Positions 1-8,413 of a stretch of DNA of 64,000 bases are shown here, piece by piece. The translations under genes and the position numbers were made by a program. Position 1 is the stretch's first letter. Each line of letters begins with the position of its first letter. Source of the stretch: Caulobacter sp. RHG1 (GTDB lineage: Bacteria > Pseudomonadota > Alphaproteobacteria > Caulobacterales > Caulobacteraceae); the NCBI RefSeq assembly GCF_013181195.1, contig NZ_SMZP01000001.1, forward strand, positions 186,001 through 250,000, in the 5' to 3' direction. A model generated the notes under the pieces. The model was not told where the DNA came from. It did no database searches and saw only the letters and a list, made by a program, of their open reading frames with translations.

Positions 1-2
1 CG

Positions 3-1883
3 CCCGTCGCCGGCGTCACGCCCCTGGCCGGTCCGCAACTGGAAGCCTTCGTCGACGGCGTCGTGCGCCGGTCGATGAGCCGCGACCACATCGCTGGCGT
101 CACCGTCTCGGTCGTCCAGAACGGCCAGGTCGTGCTGAAGAAGGGCTACGGCTTCGCCAATCTGGGCCAGCACAAGGCCGTCGATCCGGACAAGACCCTG
201 TTCCGCGTCGCCTCGATCTCCAAGACGTTCACCTGGATCGCCCTGATGAACGAGATCGAGGCCGGCCGCATGCGCCTGGACGGTCCGGTCAACCTGTACC
301 TGCCCGAGCCGCTGCAGATCAAAGACCAGGGCAAGAAGACCCAGGTCCGCCTGCGCGACCTGATGACCCACACCGGCGGGTTCGAGGACCGCGCCCTGGG
401 CCAGCTGTTCGAGCGCGATCCCAACCGCGTGCGGAACCTGGCCGACTATCTGCGCCAGGAACGTCCGCGTCGGGTGCGCGAGCCGGGCTTGCTGCCCAGC
501 TATTCCAACTACGGCGCCGCCCTGGCCGGCGCGGCCGTGTCCAACGTCGTCGGCAAGCCGTACGAGCAGCTGGTCAGCGAGGCGATCATCCTGCCCACGG
601 GCATGACCCGCACGACCTTCCGCGAAGCTCGCCCATGGCGAGACGGCCTGCCCGCGCCCATGAACGAGACCTTGGCCGCCGACCTGTCGGACGGCTACTC
701 GTGGACCTCGGCCGGCTGGCGCGTCCAGCCCCGCGAGTTCATGGGCCAGGTGGCGCCCGCCGCTTCCGCCTCGACCACGGCCGCCGACATGGCGCGCTAC
801 ATGATGCTGCTGCTGAACGGCGGCACGCTGGACGGCAAGACCGTATTCTCGCCCAAGACCGCCCAGGCCTTCCGCACCTCGATGTACCGCCCCGCGCCGG
901 AAGCGGCCGGCTGGAACGCCGGCTTCCAGGAGATCGCTCTGCCCGGCGCGCGCCGCGGCTTCGGCCACGGCGGCGACACCCTCTACTTCCATTCGAACAT
1001 GGTCCTGGCGCCGGAGCTGGGCCTGGGGATCTTCGTCTCGGTCAACACCGAGAGCGGCGCCAACCTGCCCGCCACCCTGCCTGCGACGATCGTCGAGCAC
1101 TTCTACGCCCAGGCCCCGGCCGTGCCCGCCGACAGCGCCATCACCTACGACCAGGCCCGCGCCTATGAGGGCGAGTACCTGACCACCCGCCGCGCCTATG
1201 GCGGCCTGGAAGGCTTCACCAACCGCATCACCCGCCGCGCCATCGTCCGCGCGACGCCGGACGGCCGCCTGTCGGTCACCGACAGCGGGATCAGCACCCT
1301 GTTCAACGGTACGGACCGCCCCGGTGTGTTCCGCGCCGTGGACGGCGCCCAGACCCTGGTCTTCGATCCCAATGGCGACCGTCCTTCGCGCTTCTACGCC
1401 ACTCGCGGCTTCGCCACCTACGAGCGGATCGGCTTCTTCCGTTCAGCAGGCCTCTTGGCCTGGGCGGCGGTACTGACCGGCCTGGCCAGCCTGGCCACCA
1501 TCCTGGGCGTCTTTGTCCGCAACCGCCGCGAGGCGCGCCAGACCCCGGTCCAGGCTCGCGCCAGCCAGATGCAGATCATGCAGTCGGTTCTGTGGCTGGT
1601 TTCGGCCGGCTGCGCCGGGATCTTCGCCCTGCGGGCCTCGGACGAGACCGCAGTGTTCTTCGGCTGGCCCAGCGGCTGGCTGCTGACCGGCTCGGCCTGC
1701 GCCCTGGTGGCGTCGGTGCTGGCCATCCTGACCGTGGGCGCCCTGCCGATGGTCTGGCGCGGCGGTCGCCGGGTCGACAGCTGGAGCGGCCTGCGCAAGG
1801 TGGGCTTCACCTACACCGCCCTGCTGTTCGTCCTGCTCAGCGTGCTGCTGGGCGCCTGGGGCTACCTGCTGCCCTGGAGCTGA
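3..1883 (+). CDS. Serine hydrolase, beta-lactamase/class C PBP family, with C-terminal membrane segments (5' end cut)
   Basis: The frame is open from the window edge, so the N-terminus and any signal peptide are missing. The fold is that of a penicillin-binding-protein-like serine hydrolase (beta-lactamase/AmpC/EstB group). The active-site SxxK appears as SISK at about base 213, the YxN motif as YSN at about base 502, and the third motif as HGG at about base 965. After the hydrolase domain and a beta-rich linker come about four hydrophobic segments (bases 1440-1870), which would anchor the enzyme in the inner membrane with the catalytic domain probably in the periplasm. The substrate cannot be told; peptidase, esterase and peptidoglycan hydrolase activities all occur in this family. 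Confidence 0.85.
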   Translation, partial: PVAGVTPLAGPQLEAFVDGVVRRSMSRDHIAGVTVSVVQNGQVVLKKGYGFANLGQHKAVDPDKTLFRVASISKTFTWIALMNEIEAGRMRLDGPVNLYLPEPLQIKDQGKKTQVRLRDLMTHTGGFEDRALGQLFERDPNRVRNLADYLRQERPRRVREPGLLPSYSNYGAALAGAAVSNVVGKPYEQLVSEAIILPTGMTRTTFREARPWRDGLPAPMNETLAADLSDGYSWTSAGWRVQPREFMGQVAPAASASTTAADMARYMMLLLNGGTLDGKTVFSPKTAQAFRTSMYRPAPEAAGWNAGFQEIALPGARRGFGHGGDTLYFHSNMVLAPELGLGIFVSVNTESGANLPATLPATIVEHFYAQAPAVPADSAITYDQARAYEGEYLTTRRAYGGLEGFTNRITRRAIVRATPDGRLSVTDSGISTLFNGTDRPGVFRAVDGAQTLVFDPNGDRPSRFYATRGFATYERIGFFRSAGLLAWAAVLTGLASLATILGVFVRNRREARQTPVQARASQMQIMQSVLWLVSAGCAGIFALRASDETAVFFGWPSGWLLTGSACALVASVLAILTVGALPMVWRGGRRVDSWSGLRKVGFTYTALLFVLLSVLLGAWGYLLPWS

Positions 1884-1963
1884 TCTCGTCTCTTTCCTGC
1901 TCTCCCTGAACGGCGCCTGGCTTGCAGATCGTCGTTCGGGGAAGCGAGCGAGGGAGACGCATC

Positions 1964-2353
1964 GTGTCAAAACTGGACGGTCTGGCGTTTGGGGGAACGG
2001 GACTGGCGGCCTGGTCGGCAGCCACTCTGTTCTACGCCGCATTCGGCGGAGGGCTGCTGGAGAGCGCCTTCTGGTTCTATGCGATCAATGCGTTCGCCAC
2101 GGCCGCGGTCGTGACCTTCGCCTTCCAGGCGGTGGCGAAGCTGACGCACACGCCGCGCCGGCGGCGACTGTTTCCGATGCTGCTGTTCTCGACCCCGGGC
2201 CTGGTGGCCGGCGCCCTGGTGGTCGCCCGCTATGCCGAGGTCATGCCCGGCAGCCCGGACCCGGTCAGCATCGGCCGCTACGGCGCCTATCTGATGGTGG
2301 CCTATGTCGCCGTGGCGGCCTCAATCTTCGAGCGTGCGCCGCATAAGGCTTGA
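1964..2353 (+). CDS. Small integral membrane protein, unknown function
   Basis: A 129-residue protein with about four hydrophobic stretches separated by a short basic loop (HTPRRRR). I chose the GTG at 1964 over an upstream TTG at 1922 because AGGGAG lies 7 bases before it. The length and pattern recall small uncharacterised membrane families such as DUF5367, but I cannot confirm that. It follows the serine hydrolase by 80 bases on the same strand and converges on the RusA-like gene, overlapping its 3' end by about 33 bases. No function can be inferred. Confidence 0.6.
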   Translation: MSKLDGLAFGGTGLAAWSAATLFYAAFGGGLLESAFWFYAINAFATAAVVTFAFQAVAKLTHTPRRRRLFPMLLFSTPGLVAGALVVARYAEVMPGSPDPVSIGRYGAYLMVAYVAVAASIFERAPHKA

Positions 2354-2710
2354 GTTGAGCTTGCGCACCTGGATGACGATCCGCTCGCGCTCGCCCGGTC
2401 GGCGTTCGACCAGCAGTCGGGCGACCTGGGCGTCGTCGTGGAAGGCGTAGCCCTTGATCGAGTCCAGCAGCGCCTTGGCCAGGTTGTCCAGATCCATCCA
2501 CGGCGGCTCGCCGATATACTCCATGCCGATCTCGACGCTGAACTCGCCCCAGGCCGGGCGCGAGCCGCGCCACGACTTGCGGAAGAACTCGTAGATCAGC
2601 GGCTTGTAGTATTTGCCCTGGGTGGTCAGGCCGTCGACGATGAGGGTCAGTTCGCCCCCGGCCTCGCGGGCGCGGACCTTGCCATGGTGAGTCCAGTCGT
2701 CGTCGAGCAA
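2321..2710 (-). CDS. RusA-type Holliday junction resolvase-like protein
   Basis: A 129-residue protein. Its C-terminal half holds the RusA signature: WMDLDNLAKALLDSIKG followed by DDAQVARL. The spaced aspartates and the lysine are the metal-binding and catalytic residues of RusA crossover-junction endodeoxyribonucleases. RusA dimers cut four-way DNA junctions and are usually carried by lambdoid prophages. No phage gene is visible nearby. The start is a TTG at 2710, four bases after the stop of the upstream acyltransferase-like gene, which suggests translational coupling. The 3' end overlaps the convergent small membrane protein gene. The family call is fairly firm; the substrate is not. Confidence 0.75.
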   Translation of the reverse strand: MLDDDWTHHGKVRAREAGGELTLIVDGLTTQGKYYKPLIYEFFRKSWRGSRPAWGEFSVEIGMEYIGEPPWMDLDNLAKALLDSIKGYAFHDDAQVARLLVERRPGERERIVIQVRKLNSSLMRRTLED

Positions 2711-2714
2711 GTCT

Positions 2715-3833
2715 TCAGAGCCTCAGGTGGATCCCACGGCGGTGCAGCGGGATCAGGATCGCGGTGATCAAGGCAAGAACCAGAACCGCGCAGGCAAGGG
2801 AAGCCAGATAAGGATCGGCGATGGCCTTGAGGACCTGAGCATAGATGAAGCCCTGCGGCGTCGGCTGGGCGCCGGGCAGGATCGGCAGGCCGCCGAACAC
2901 GCCCAGCAGCTGCGACAGGATGAAGGCCAGGATGGCGTTGCCGCCCAGGACGATCAGCAGCCAGCCGCCGCGCCTGGACTTCGAAACCATCTCCAGCCCG
3001 ACGAAGACCACGGTCGCTATCCCGCTGCTCAGCAAGGCGAAGCTGGGCGTCCAGAGCCGCTTGTTGATCGGCATGACCGGATCCAGCGCCAGACCGGCGA
3101 CGATCAGCACGACGCCGAGGGCCAGGACCCATCCCTTGCGCCCCTGCGCCGCCAGCCGCGCGGCGACAGTGCCCAGCAGCACGTTGACGGTCGCCGGCAA
3201 GGTCGAGAGCAGCCCCTCGGGGTCGTAGGTGACACCTTGGTTCCACAGGTGCGGGACCGTGAGAACCACACGGTCGACATAGGCCGGCAGAGAGCCCTCG
3301 GCGTCGAGGCGGCCCACACCGAACCCTGGAACCGGCACGAAGGCGATAAGCGCCCAGTAGATCGCCAAGAGCGCCGTCGTTGCGATCGCCGCGGCTGGCA
3401 GGTTGAAGGCCAGGCGACCGCCCTCCCCGCGTCCGGCTGTCAGCACACAGATCGCCGTGGCCAGGGCGTAGCACAGAGCGATGCGCTGCAGGATGCCCGG
3501 AATCCGCAAGGTCGCCAGATCCAGAGCCGGTAAGGCGTTCAGCGCCAACCCCAGCAAGATCAGCAACGCCGTGCGACGGGCCACCTTCAGCCACAGCGCC
3601 GGGCGCGCCCGGTCCGCTGGCGTCAGGCGCGGGACCATCAGGCCGATGGCCATGCCGACACAGGTCAGGAAGGTCGGGAACACCAGGTCGCCTGGCGTCC
3701 AGCCGTGCCAGTCGGCATGCTTCAGCGGCGCATAGACCATCGACCACGAGCCCGGACTGACCACCAGGATCATGCCGGCCACGGCCAGCCCGCGCAGCAG
3801 GTCCAGCGCCACCAGGCGTTGGCTTCCAGACAT
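2715..3833 (-). CDS. NagX-like membrane acyltransferase (heparan-alpha-glucosaminide N-acetyltransferase family)
   Basis: A 372-residue polytopic membrane protein of about ten hydrophobic segments. It opens with RLVALDLLRGLAVAGMILV, the hallmark of the DUF5009/DUF1624 group that includes bacterial NagX and lysosomal HGSNAT. A W-H-G-W-T-P-x-D-L-x-F-P motif follows near residue 42, typical of the family. Members are thought to move acetyl groups across the membrane onto amino sugars. The start at 3833 is preceded by GGAGGAG. It ends four bases before the RusA-like gene. A glucosamine-type substrate is inferred from family alone. Confidence 0.8.
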   Translation of the reverse strand: MSGSQRLVALDLLRGLAVAGMILVVSPGSWSMVYAPLKHADWHGWTPGDLVFPTFLTCVGMAIGLMVPRLTPADRARPALWLKVARRTALLILLGLALNALPALDLATLRIPGILQRIALCYALATAICVLTAGRGEGGRLAFNLPAAAIATTALLAIYWALIAFVPVPGFGVGRLDAEGSLPAYVDRVVLTVPHLWNQGVTYDPEGLLSTLPATVNVLLGTVAARLAAQGRKGWVLALGVVLIVAGLALDPVMPINKRLWTPSFALLSSGIATVVFVGLEMVSKSRRGGWLLIVLGGNAILAFILSQLLGVFGGLPILPGAQPTPQGFIYAQVLKAIADPYLASLACAVLVLALITAILIPLHRRGIHLRL

Positions 3834-3854
3834 CGCTCCTCCCCCGAAGCTTCT

Positions 3855-4394
3855 TCAGGCGCCGATCATCTCCGCCAACTTCAGCACCGTATTCCAGTTT
3901 CGCCCGGTGCCCAGGGGCGTGCGCTTGGTCTTCTTCCATTCGCGGTCGAGGATCGAGTCGGCCATGCTGATCGGAAAGTCGGTGTAGATTTCGCGCCCCA
4001 GGGCTGCGAACCGCTCGGGTCCGCTGATCGCTGCGCGCAGGATCTCTTCGTCATCCGCCGGCAGCGGCGTTTTCATGAAGGTGACGATCAGGTGGCTGGG
4101 ATGGTCGGCGGCCTCGGCCGGGAAAGGATTGGCGTCGATGATCGCCCGCAGGTCGGCCGGGTCACGCACCATGAACTCCGCGCGCAGGCCCATCCGCGCC
4201 TCCAGGGCGTCCTCCAGCCGAGCCTCCAGCGCTGTCCCGCCTGGCTGGTCGCCCCAAAGCACCAGATTGCCGCTGGCCAGATAGGTCTTGGCCTCCCGAA
4301 AGCCCAGGTCCTGGGCGACGCCCAGCAGATCCTCCTTCAACACCTTGCGCTTGCCGGTGTTGATGGCGCGCGGCAGGGCGACATAAGCGTTCAT
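3855..4394 (-). CDS. DUF1697 domain protein
   Basis: A 179-residue soluble protein with the DUF1697 pattern. The N-terminus reads MNAYVALPRAINTGKRKV, then YLASGNLVLWG, and late in the protein comes TKRTPLGTGRNWNTV. The family is widespread and uncharacterised. The gene lies 21 bases upstream of the acyltransferase gene on the same strand and is divergent from fumC. Confidence 0.85.
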   Translation of the reverse strand: MNAYVALPRAINTGKRKVLKEDLLGVAQDLGFREAKTYLASGNLVLWGDQPGGTALEARLEDALEARMGLRAEFMVRDPADLRAIIDANPFPAEAADHPSHLIVTFMKTPLPADDEEILRAAISGPERFAALGREIYTDFPISMADSILDREWKKTKRTPLGTGRNWNTVLKLAEMIGA

Positions 4395-4481
4395 TGGACG
4401 GCTCCTTGAGGCCCGCGAACATTGCCCTGCCGCCGCTCAAGGTCTAGACCGCGCTCGACCGTTTTTCCGGAGATCGCCTGC

Positions 4482-5873
4482 ATGACCGCCACGCGCACCG
4501 AGACCGACACCTTCGGCCCCATCGACGTCGCCGCCGACCGCTACTGGGGCGCGCAAGCCCAGCGCAGCCTGGGGAACTTCAAGATCGGCTGGGAGAAGCA
4601 GCCCCTGCCGGTCGTCCGGGCCCTGGGCATCGTCAAGCGCGCCGCCGCCGAGACCAACTTCAAGCTGGGCAAGCTGGACGCGGGCCTGAAGGACGCCATC
4701 GTCCAGGCCGCCAATGAAGTGATCGAAGGCAAGCTCAACGACCACTTCCCGCTGGTCGTCTGGCAGACCGGCTCGGGCACCCAGTCGAACATGAACGCCA
4801 ACGAGGTGATCTCGAACCGCGCGATCGAGATCCTGGGCGGCGAGATGGGCACGAAGAAGCCCGTCCACCCCAACGACCACGTCAATATGAGCCAGTCGTC
4901 GAACGACACCTATCCGACGGCCATGCACGTGGCCTGCGCGGAACAGATCGTCCACGACCTGCTGCCGGCCCTCAAGCACCTGCACGCCGCCCTGGAAGCC
5001 AAGACCAAGGCCTGGGCCGACATCATCAAGATCGGCCGGACCCACACCCAGGACGCCACGCCCCTGACCTTGGGCCAGGAGTTCGGCGGCTATACGCAAC
5101 AGGTCGCCAACGGCATCGAGCGCATCGAGAGCACCCTGCCCAAGCTGATGCAGCTGGCCCAAGGCGGCACCGCCGTCGGCACCGGCCTGAACGCCCCGAT
5201 CGGCTTCGCCGAAGGCGTGGCCGAGGCCATCGCCGCGATCACCGGCCTTGAGTTCACCACCGCCCCCAACAAGTTCGAGGCCCTGGCCGCCCACGACGCC
5301 ATGGTCTTCAGCCACGGCGCCATCAACACGGTCGCCGCCAGCCTGTTCAAGATCGCCAACGACATCCGTTTCCTGGGCTCGGGCCCGCGCGCGGGCCTGG
5401 GCGAACTGTCGCTGCCGGAAAACGAGCCCGGCTCGTCGATCATGCCGGGCAAGGTCAACCCGACCCAATGTGAAGCCCTGACCCAGGTCTGCGTGCAGGT
5501 GTTCGGCAACCACGCCGCCGTGACCTTCGCCGGCAGCCAGGGCCACTTCGAGCTGAACGTGTTCAACCCGGTGATGGCCTACAACTTCCTGCAGTCGGTC
5601 CGCCTGCTGGCCGATGCGGCCATCAGCTTCACCGACAACTGCGTGGTCGGCATCGAGCCGCGCCTGGAGAACATCCAGAAGGGCGTCGAGAACAGCCTGA
5701 TGCTGGTGACGGCCCTGAACGGCCGCCTGGGCTACGACGCCTGCGCCAAGATCGCCAAGACGGCCCACAAGAATGGCACCACGCTGCGCGAGGAAACCGT
5801 CGGCGGCGGCTATCTGACCAACGAAGAGTTCGACCAGTACGTCCGTCCGGAAAAGATGGTCTCGCCGGGCTGA
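4482..5873 (+). CDS. fumC: Class II fumarate hydratase
   Basis: Fumarase C reversibly hydrates fumarate to malate in the TCA cycle; it is a cytosolic homotetramer without an iron-sulfur cluster. The protein is 463 residues, the usual length. [13 protein letters not shown] lies near residue 97 and the superfamily signature [11 protein letters not shown] near residue 317. I chose the ATG at 4482, because the frame upstream of it contains no conserved sequence. The stop overlaps the ATG of the next gene (TGATG), so fumC is translationally coupled to the acetyltransferase gene. Confidence 0.97.
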   Translation: MTATRTETDTFGPIDVAADRYWGAQAQRSLGNFKIGWEKQPLPVVRALGIVKRAAAETNFKLGKLDAGLKDAIVQAANEVIEGKLNDHFPLVVWQTGSGTQSNMNANEVISNRAIEILGGEMGTKKPVHPNDHVNMSQSSNDTYPTAMHVACAEQIVHDLLPALKHLHAALEAKTKAWADIIKIGRTHTQDATPLTLGQEFGGYTQQVANGIERIESTLPKLMQLAQGGTAVGTGLNAPIGFAEGVAEAIAAITGLEFTTAPNKFEALAAHDAMVFSHGAINTVAASLFKIANDIRFLGSGPRAGLGELSLPENEPGSSIMPGKVNPTQCEALTQVCVQVFGNHAAVTFAGSQGHFELNVFNPVMAYNFLQSVRLLADAAISFTDNCVVGIEPRLENIQKGVENSLMLVTALNGRLGYDACAKIAKTAHKNGTTLREETVGGGYLTNEEFDQYVRPEKMVSPG

Positions 5874-6280
5874 TGCTCCAACTGGTTCGTCTGTTCGACG
5901 AACTGCCGGACGGCTTCGACGACCTGGTCGCCGAGGCCTCCGGCGAAGGCGTGGCGCTGCCGACCGACAGCGCGCGCTTTCAGGACGACGGCGAGGCCCT
6001 CCTCGTCGCCTTCCTGGCCGGATCGCTGGCGGGCGTCGGCGGCATGACCGTCGAACCCGCCGCGTCCGAGCCGGCCCGCCGCCTGGGTCCGCTTTACGTC
6101 CGCCCCACGATGCGCCGTAGAGGCGTGGCGACCGCCCTGGCCTCGGCCCTCATCCATGAGGGCTTCGACAGCGTCGGCCTGCTGACGGTCGAGGCCGCCG
6201 TCGCCGCACCGTTCTGGCAGGTGCAAGGCTTCATCTCAGACACCAGCGGCCCGTGGACGCACGTGATGCGAAGGGGCTGA
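5873..6280 (+). CDS. GNAT-family N-acetyltransferase
   Basis: A 135-residue protein with the acetyl-CoA-binding motif A of GNAT enzymes: LYVRPTMRRRGVATALASAL at about residues 74-93. A C-terminal QVQGF segment resembles the usual family ending. Its ATG overlaps the fumC stop codon and its own stop lies 2 bases before the next start. Together fumC, this gene and the dioxygenase gene form a tight three-gene unit. The substrate is unknown. Confidence 0.8.
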   Translation: MLQLVRLFDELPDGFDDLVAEASGEGVALPTDSARFQDDGEALLVAFLAGSLAGVGGMTVEPAASEPARRLGPLYVRPTMRRRGVATALASALIHEGFDSVGLLTVEAAVAAPFWQVQGFISDTSGPWTHVMRRG

Positions 6281-6282
6281 CC

Positions 6283-6954
6283 ATGCGCGATACGCTGAGC
6301 CGCGACGGCGCCGTCCTGGCGCCTGCCCTGCTTTCCGGTTCCGAGATCGAAACCCTGCGCGCCCTGGCCGATGAGGTCGTTGGCGGCCGTCCCGGCGCCC
6401 GCCTGCGCGGCCATCCGGCTCTGGCGCGCGTGCTGTCTCTCGAAGGTCCCGTAGGCGCGCTGGCCGCCCGCCACACCTCTGACAAGGCCCGCCCCGTTCG
6501 CGCGGTGATGTTCGACAAGACGCCTGACGCCAACTGGATCGTCGCCTGGCACCAGGATCGCGTGATCCCGGTCCGCGAACGCCGCGAGGTCGAAGGCTTC
6601 GGCCCCTGGTCGACCAAGGACGGCGTCCTGCACGTCGCGCCGCCTTTCGACGTCTTGGCCCGCATGCTCACCGTCCGCGTCCACCTCGACCCGGTCGACG
6701 CCAGCAATGCGCCTCTAAGGGTGGCGCTGGGGTCCCACCGGCTGGGTCGCGTTGCAGCCGAGACGGCGGCGCGAGAGGCCGAGGCCTTGCCCCAGCAGAT
6801 TTGCCTGGCCCAGGTCGGTGACGTCTGGGTCTATTCGACACCGATCCTGCACGCTTCCGATCGCGCCGACCCGCCGCGACAGCGCAGGGTGCTGCAGGCA
6901 GACTATGCCGACTTCGACCTGCCGGGTGGGCTGGAATGGCTAGGCATCGGCTGA
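6283..6954 (+). CDS. Phytanoyl-CoA dioxygenase family protein (Fe(II)/2-oxoglutarate)
   Basis: A 223-residue double-stranded beta-helix oxygenase. The likely iron ligands are His90 and Asp92 in WHQD and His190 in ILHAS. A downstream arginine in RRVLQ probably binds 2-oxoglutarate. The family hydroxylates lipids, amino acids and other small molecules. I chose the ATG at 6283, immediately after the acetyltransferase stop. The substrate cannot be read from the sequence. Confidence 0.8.
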   Translation: MRDTLSRDGAVLAPALLSGSEIETLRALADEVVGGRPGARLRGHPALARVLSLEGPVGALAARHTSDKARPVRAVMFDKTPDANWIVAWHQDRVIPVRERREVEGFGPWSTKDGVLHVAPPFDVLARMLTVRVHLDPVDASNAPLRVALGSHRLGRVAAETAAREAEALPQQICLAQVGDVWVYSTPILHASDRADPPRQRRVLQADYADFDLPGGLEWLGIG

Positions 6955-6971
6955 CGTGGTAGCGTCCTGGC

Positions 6972-7214
6972 ATGGACGCGCCCGAGTTCGCCATCGACAT
7001 CGACCCGGAACTTCTGGCCCAGGCCGAGCGGCTGGGAATTTCGGTCGTCGGCATGAGCGAGACCCAACTGCGCCTGCACCTCCAGAAGGTCGATCCGGCC
7101 GGCGCCGAGGACCGCGCGCGCCGGTGGGCCGAAGAGAACGCCGAGGCGATCGCCGAGCACAATCGCTTCGTCGAGGAGCACGGCCCCTTCGGCGCGGAAT
7201 GGCGAACCTGGTGA
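6972..7214 (+). CDS. ccdA: CcdA-type antitoxin
   Basis: An 80-residue protein. Its C-terminal half, ARRWAEENAEAIAEHNRFVE followed by EHGPFGAEWRTW, matches the CcdA tail that binds and neutralises the gyrase poison CcdB; in F-plasmid CcdA the equivalent is RWKAENQEGMAEVARFIE with an ENRDW end. The N-terminal part would be the DNA-binding ribbon-helix-helix. An intact ccdB would be expected directly downstream, with its ATG overlapping the end of ccdA. Only a damaged remnant is there (next entry). Confidence 0.8.
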   Translation: MDAPEFAIDIDPELLAQAERLGISVVGMSETQLRLHLQKVDPAGAEDRARRWAEENAEAIAEHNRFVEEHGPFGAEWRTW

Positions 7215-7425
7215 TCCGTCAGTCGCACCGCTGATGCGTATCGGGACGCCGTCCAGCGAGAGCAAGGTGCTGCTTGAAGTCGAATTCGGCGGCGAGACGC
7301 TGGTCGTGAACATGGCGCTCCTGGCCAATATCGAGCATCGCATGCTTGGCCGCTCGCGCGGCTCGCTCGCCTACCACGAGGACGCCATCCGTCGCGCCCT
7401 CGACCGGCTGTTCACCGGCTTCTAG
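7199..7425 (+). pseudogene. ccdB: Degenerate ccdB toxin gene (internal deletion and frame break)
   Basis: An ATG at 7199 sits where ccdB normally begins, overlapping the end of ccdA. It gives only MANLVIRQSHR before a stop at 7232-7234. A second ATG overlaps that stop (TGATG) and opens 63 codons in another frame, ending LVVNMALLANI..., MLGRSRGSLA, HEDAIRRALDRLFTGF. That tail fits the CcdB C-terminus (in E. coli, HRENDIKNAINLMFWGI). The whole stretch codes for about 75 residues, against about 100 for CcdB, so some 25 codons of the middle appear lost. The C-terminal piece could still be translated by coupling. It overlaps the end of the convergent yccF gene by four bases. Confidence 0.6.
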
Positions 7426-7808
7426 CGGACCCGCACCACGTCCCGGCCGATCGGGGCCAGGGCGATCTGGGCCAGTTGCAGGTCCTTGATGGCGAACGGG
7501 ATGCCGATGATCGAGATCGCCTCGGTCACGGCCACCAGCAGGTGACCCAGGGCCAGCCACCAGCCGGCCAGGATGAACCAGATCACGTTCAGCACCACGC
7601 CCAGCGGACCGGTCGCCAAGCCGGCCTCCCGACGCACGATTTCCTTGCCGAACGGCCAGAACGAGAAGCCGGCGATCCGGAACGCCGCGCCGGCATAGGG
7701 CAGGCCCACCACGGTGATGGCCAAAATCACGCCGGCCAGCAGCCAGCCCAGCCCCAGGAAGAAGCCGCCCCAGATGAACCACAGCACGTTCAGGACGAAG
7801 CGGATCAT
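7422..7808 (-). CDS. YccF domain inner membrane protein
   Basis: A 128-residue membrane protein made of two similar halves. Each has a hydrophobic V-L-N-V-x-W-F-I segment, then G-x-x-L and I-x-x-x-G-I/L-P-F/Y, the pattern of the duplicated YccF domain. Function is unknown. The gene converges on the ccdB remnant, sharing a CTAG that supplies both stop codons. It lies 14 bases downstream of the next minus-strand gene. Confidence 0.85.
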   Translation of the reverse strand: MIRFVLNVLWFIWGGFFLGLGWLLAGVILAITVVGLPYAGAAFRIAGFSFWPFGKEIVRREAGLATGPLGVVLNVIWFILAGWWLALGHLLVAVTEAISIIGIPFAIKDLQLAQIALAPIGRDVVRVR

Positions 7809-7822
7809 GGCTTTCAGCCTTC

Positions 7823-8413
7823 CTACTTGATCAGTTGCCAGCGACGGGCCCAGCGGGCCTTAACGACCGGATTCAGAGCCAGCAGATAGATCCCGGCATA
7901 GAGCACCGTGCCCACGCCGATCAGCGCCCAGGACCAGGGGCCGGGCATGTGCAACGTCGGAGCCGTGGTGATCCAGTCGTGGCCTTCGGAGGTAAACTCC
8001 AGCCACAGGCCGCCGACCCAGGCCAGGGCGAACAGGGTCACGATCGGATAGCGCAGGATCGGGCTGCGCTGGACCAGCAGCACCATCTGGACGAAGGCGG
8101 CCGCCAAGCCGGCTGCGAGGCCCGCCAGCCAGGGCCACCAGGGACCGGGAACAAAGCGTGCGGCGCGCAAGGCCGCCCACAGCGGCGCCCACAGGACGGG
8201 GCCCAGCATCAGGATCACCAGCACAGCGCCGAGCAGCACGCCTAGCCCGCCTCCGATCACCTTGCCGGCGGCTTCGCCCGCTTCATGGGGGCGGATGTTG
8301 GGGTCGCCGGCGGGGTTTTCCGGCGAGGTGGCGATGACGGTCTTCAGGCGCGGCAGAGGCTCGCCAGCCCGGGCGTTGGGAAGACCGCCGTAGGGAGCCT
8401 TCCGCTTGCCCAT
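7823..8413 (-). CDS. Hypothetical membrane protein
   Basis: A 196-residue protein with a polar N-terminus of about 50 residues and then about four membrane segments. I recognise no family. Its ATG overlaps the stop codon of the polyprenyl synthase gene by one base (TGATG), so it is probably co-translated with it. A connection to isoprenoid or quinone metabolism is suggested only by position. Confidence 0.6.
   Translation of the reverse strand: MGKRKAPYGGLPNARAGEPLPRLKTVIATSPENPAGDPNIRPHEAGEAAGKVIGGGLGVLLGAVLVILMLGPVLWAPLWAALRAARFVPGPWWPWLAGLAAGLAAAFVQMVLLVQRSPILRYPIVTLFALAWVGGLWLEFTSEGHDWITTAPTLHMPGPWSWALIGVGTVLYAGIYLLALNPVVKARWARRWQLIK

Noticed and set aside
2321..2710. Prophage remnant
   Set aside because: Only the RusA-like gene suggests it; neighbours are housekeeping or membrane genes and no integrase, terminase or attachment site is visible.
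4437..5768. Long minus-strand open frame (443 codons) opposite fumC
   Set aside because: It lies wholly antisense to a gene with clear fumarase motifs; its translation is low-complexity (Gly/Gln/Val/Asp/His-rich) as expected of a GC-rich shadow frame.
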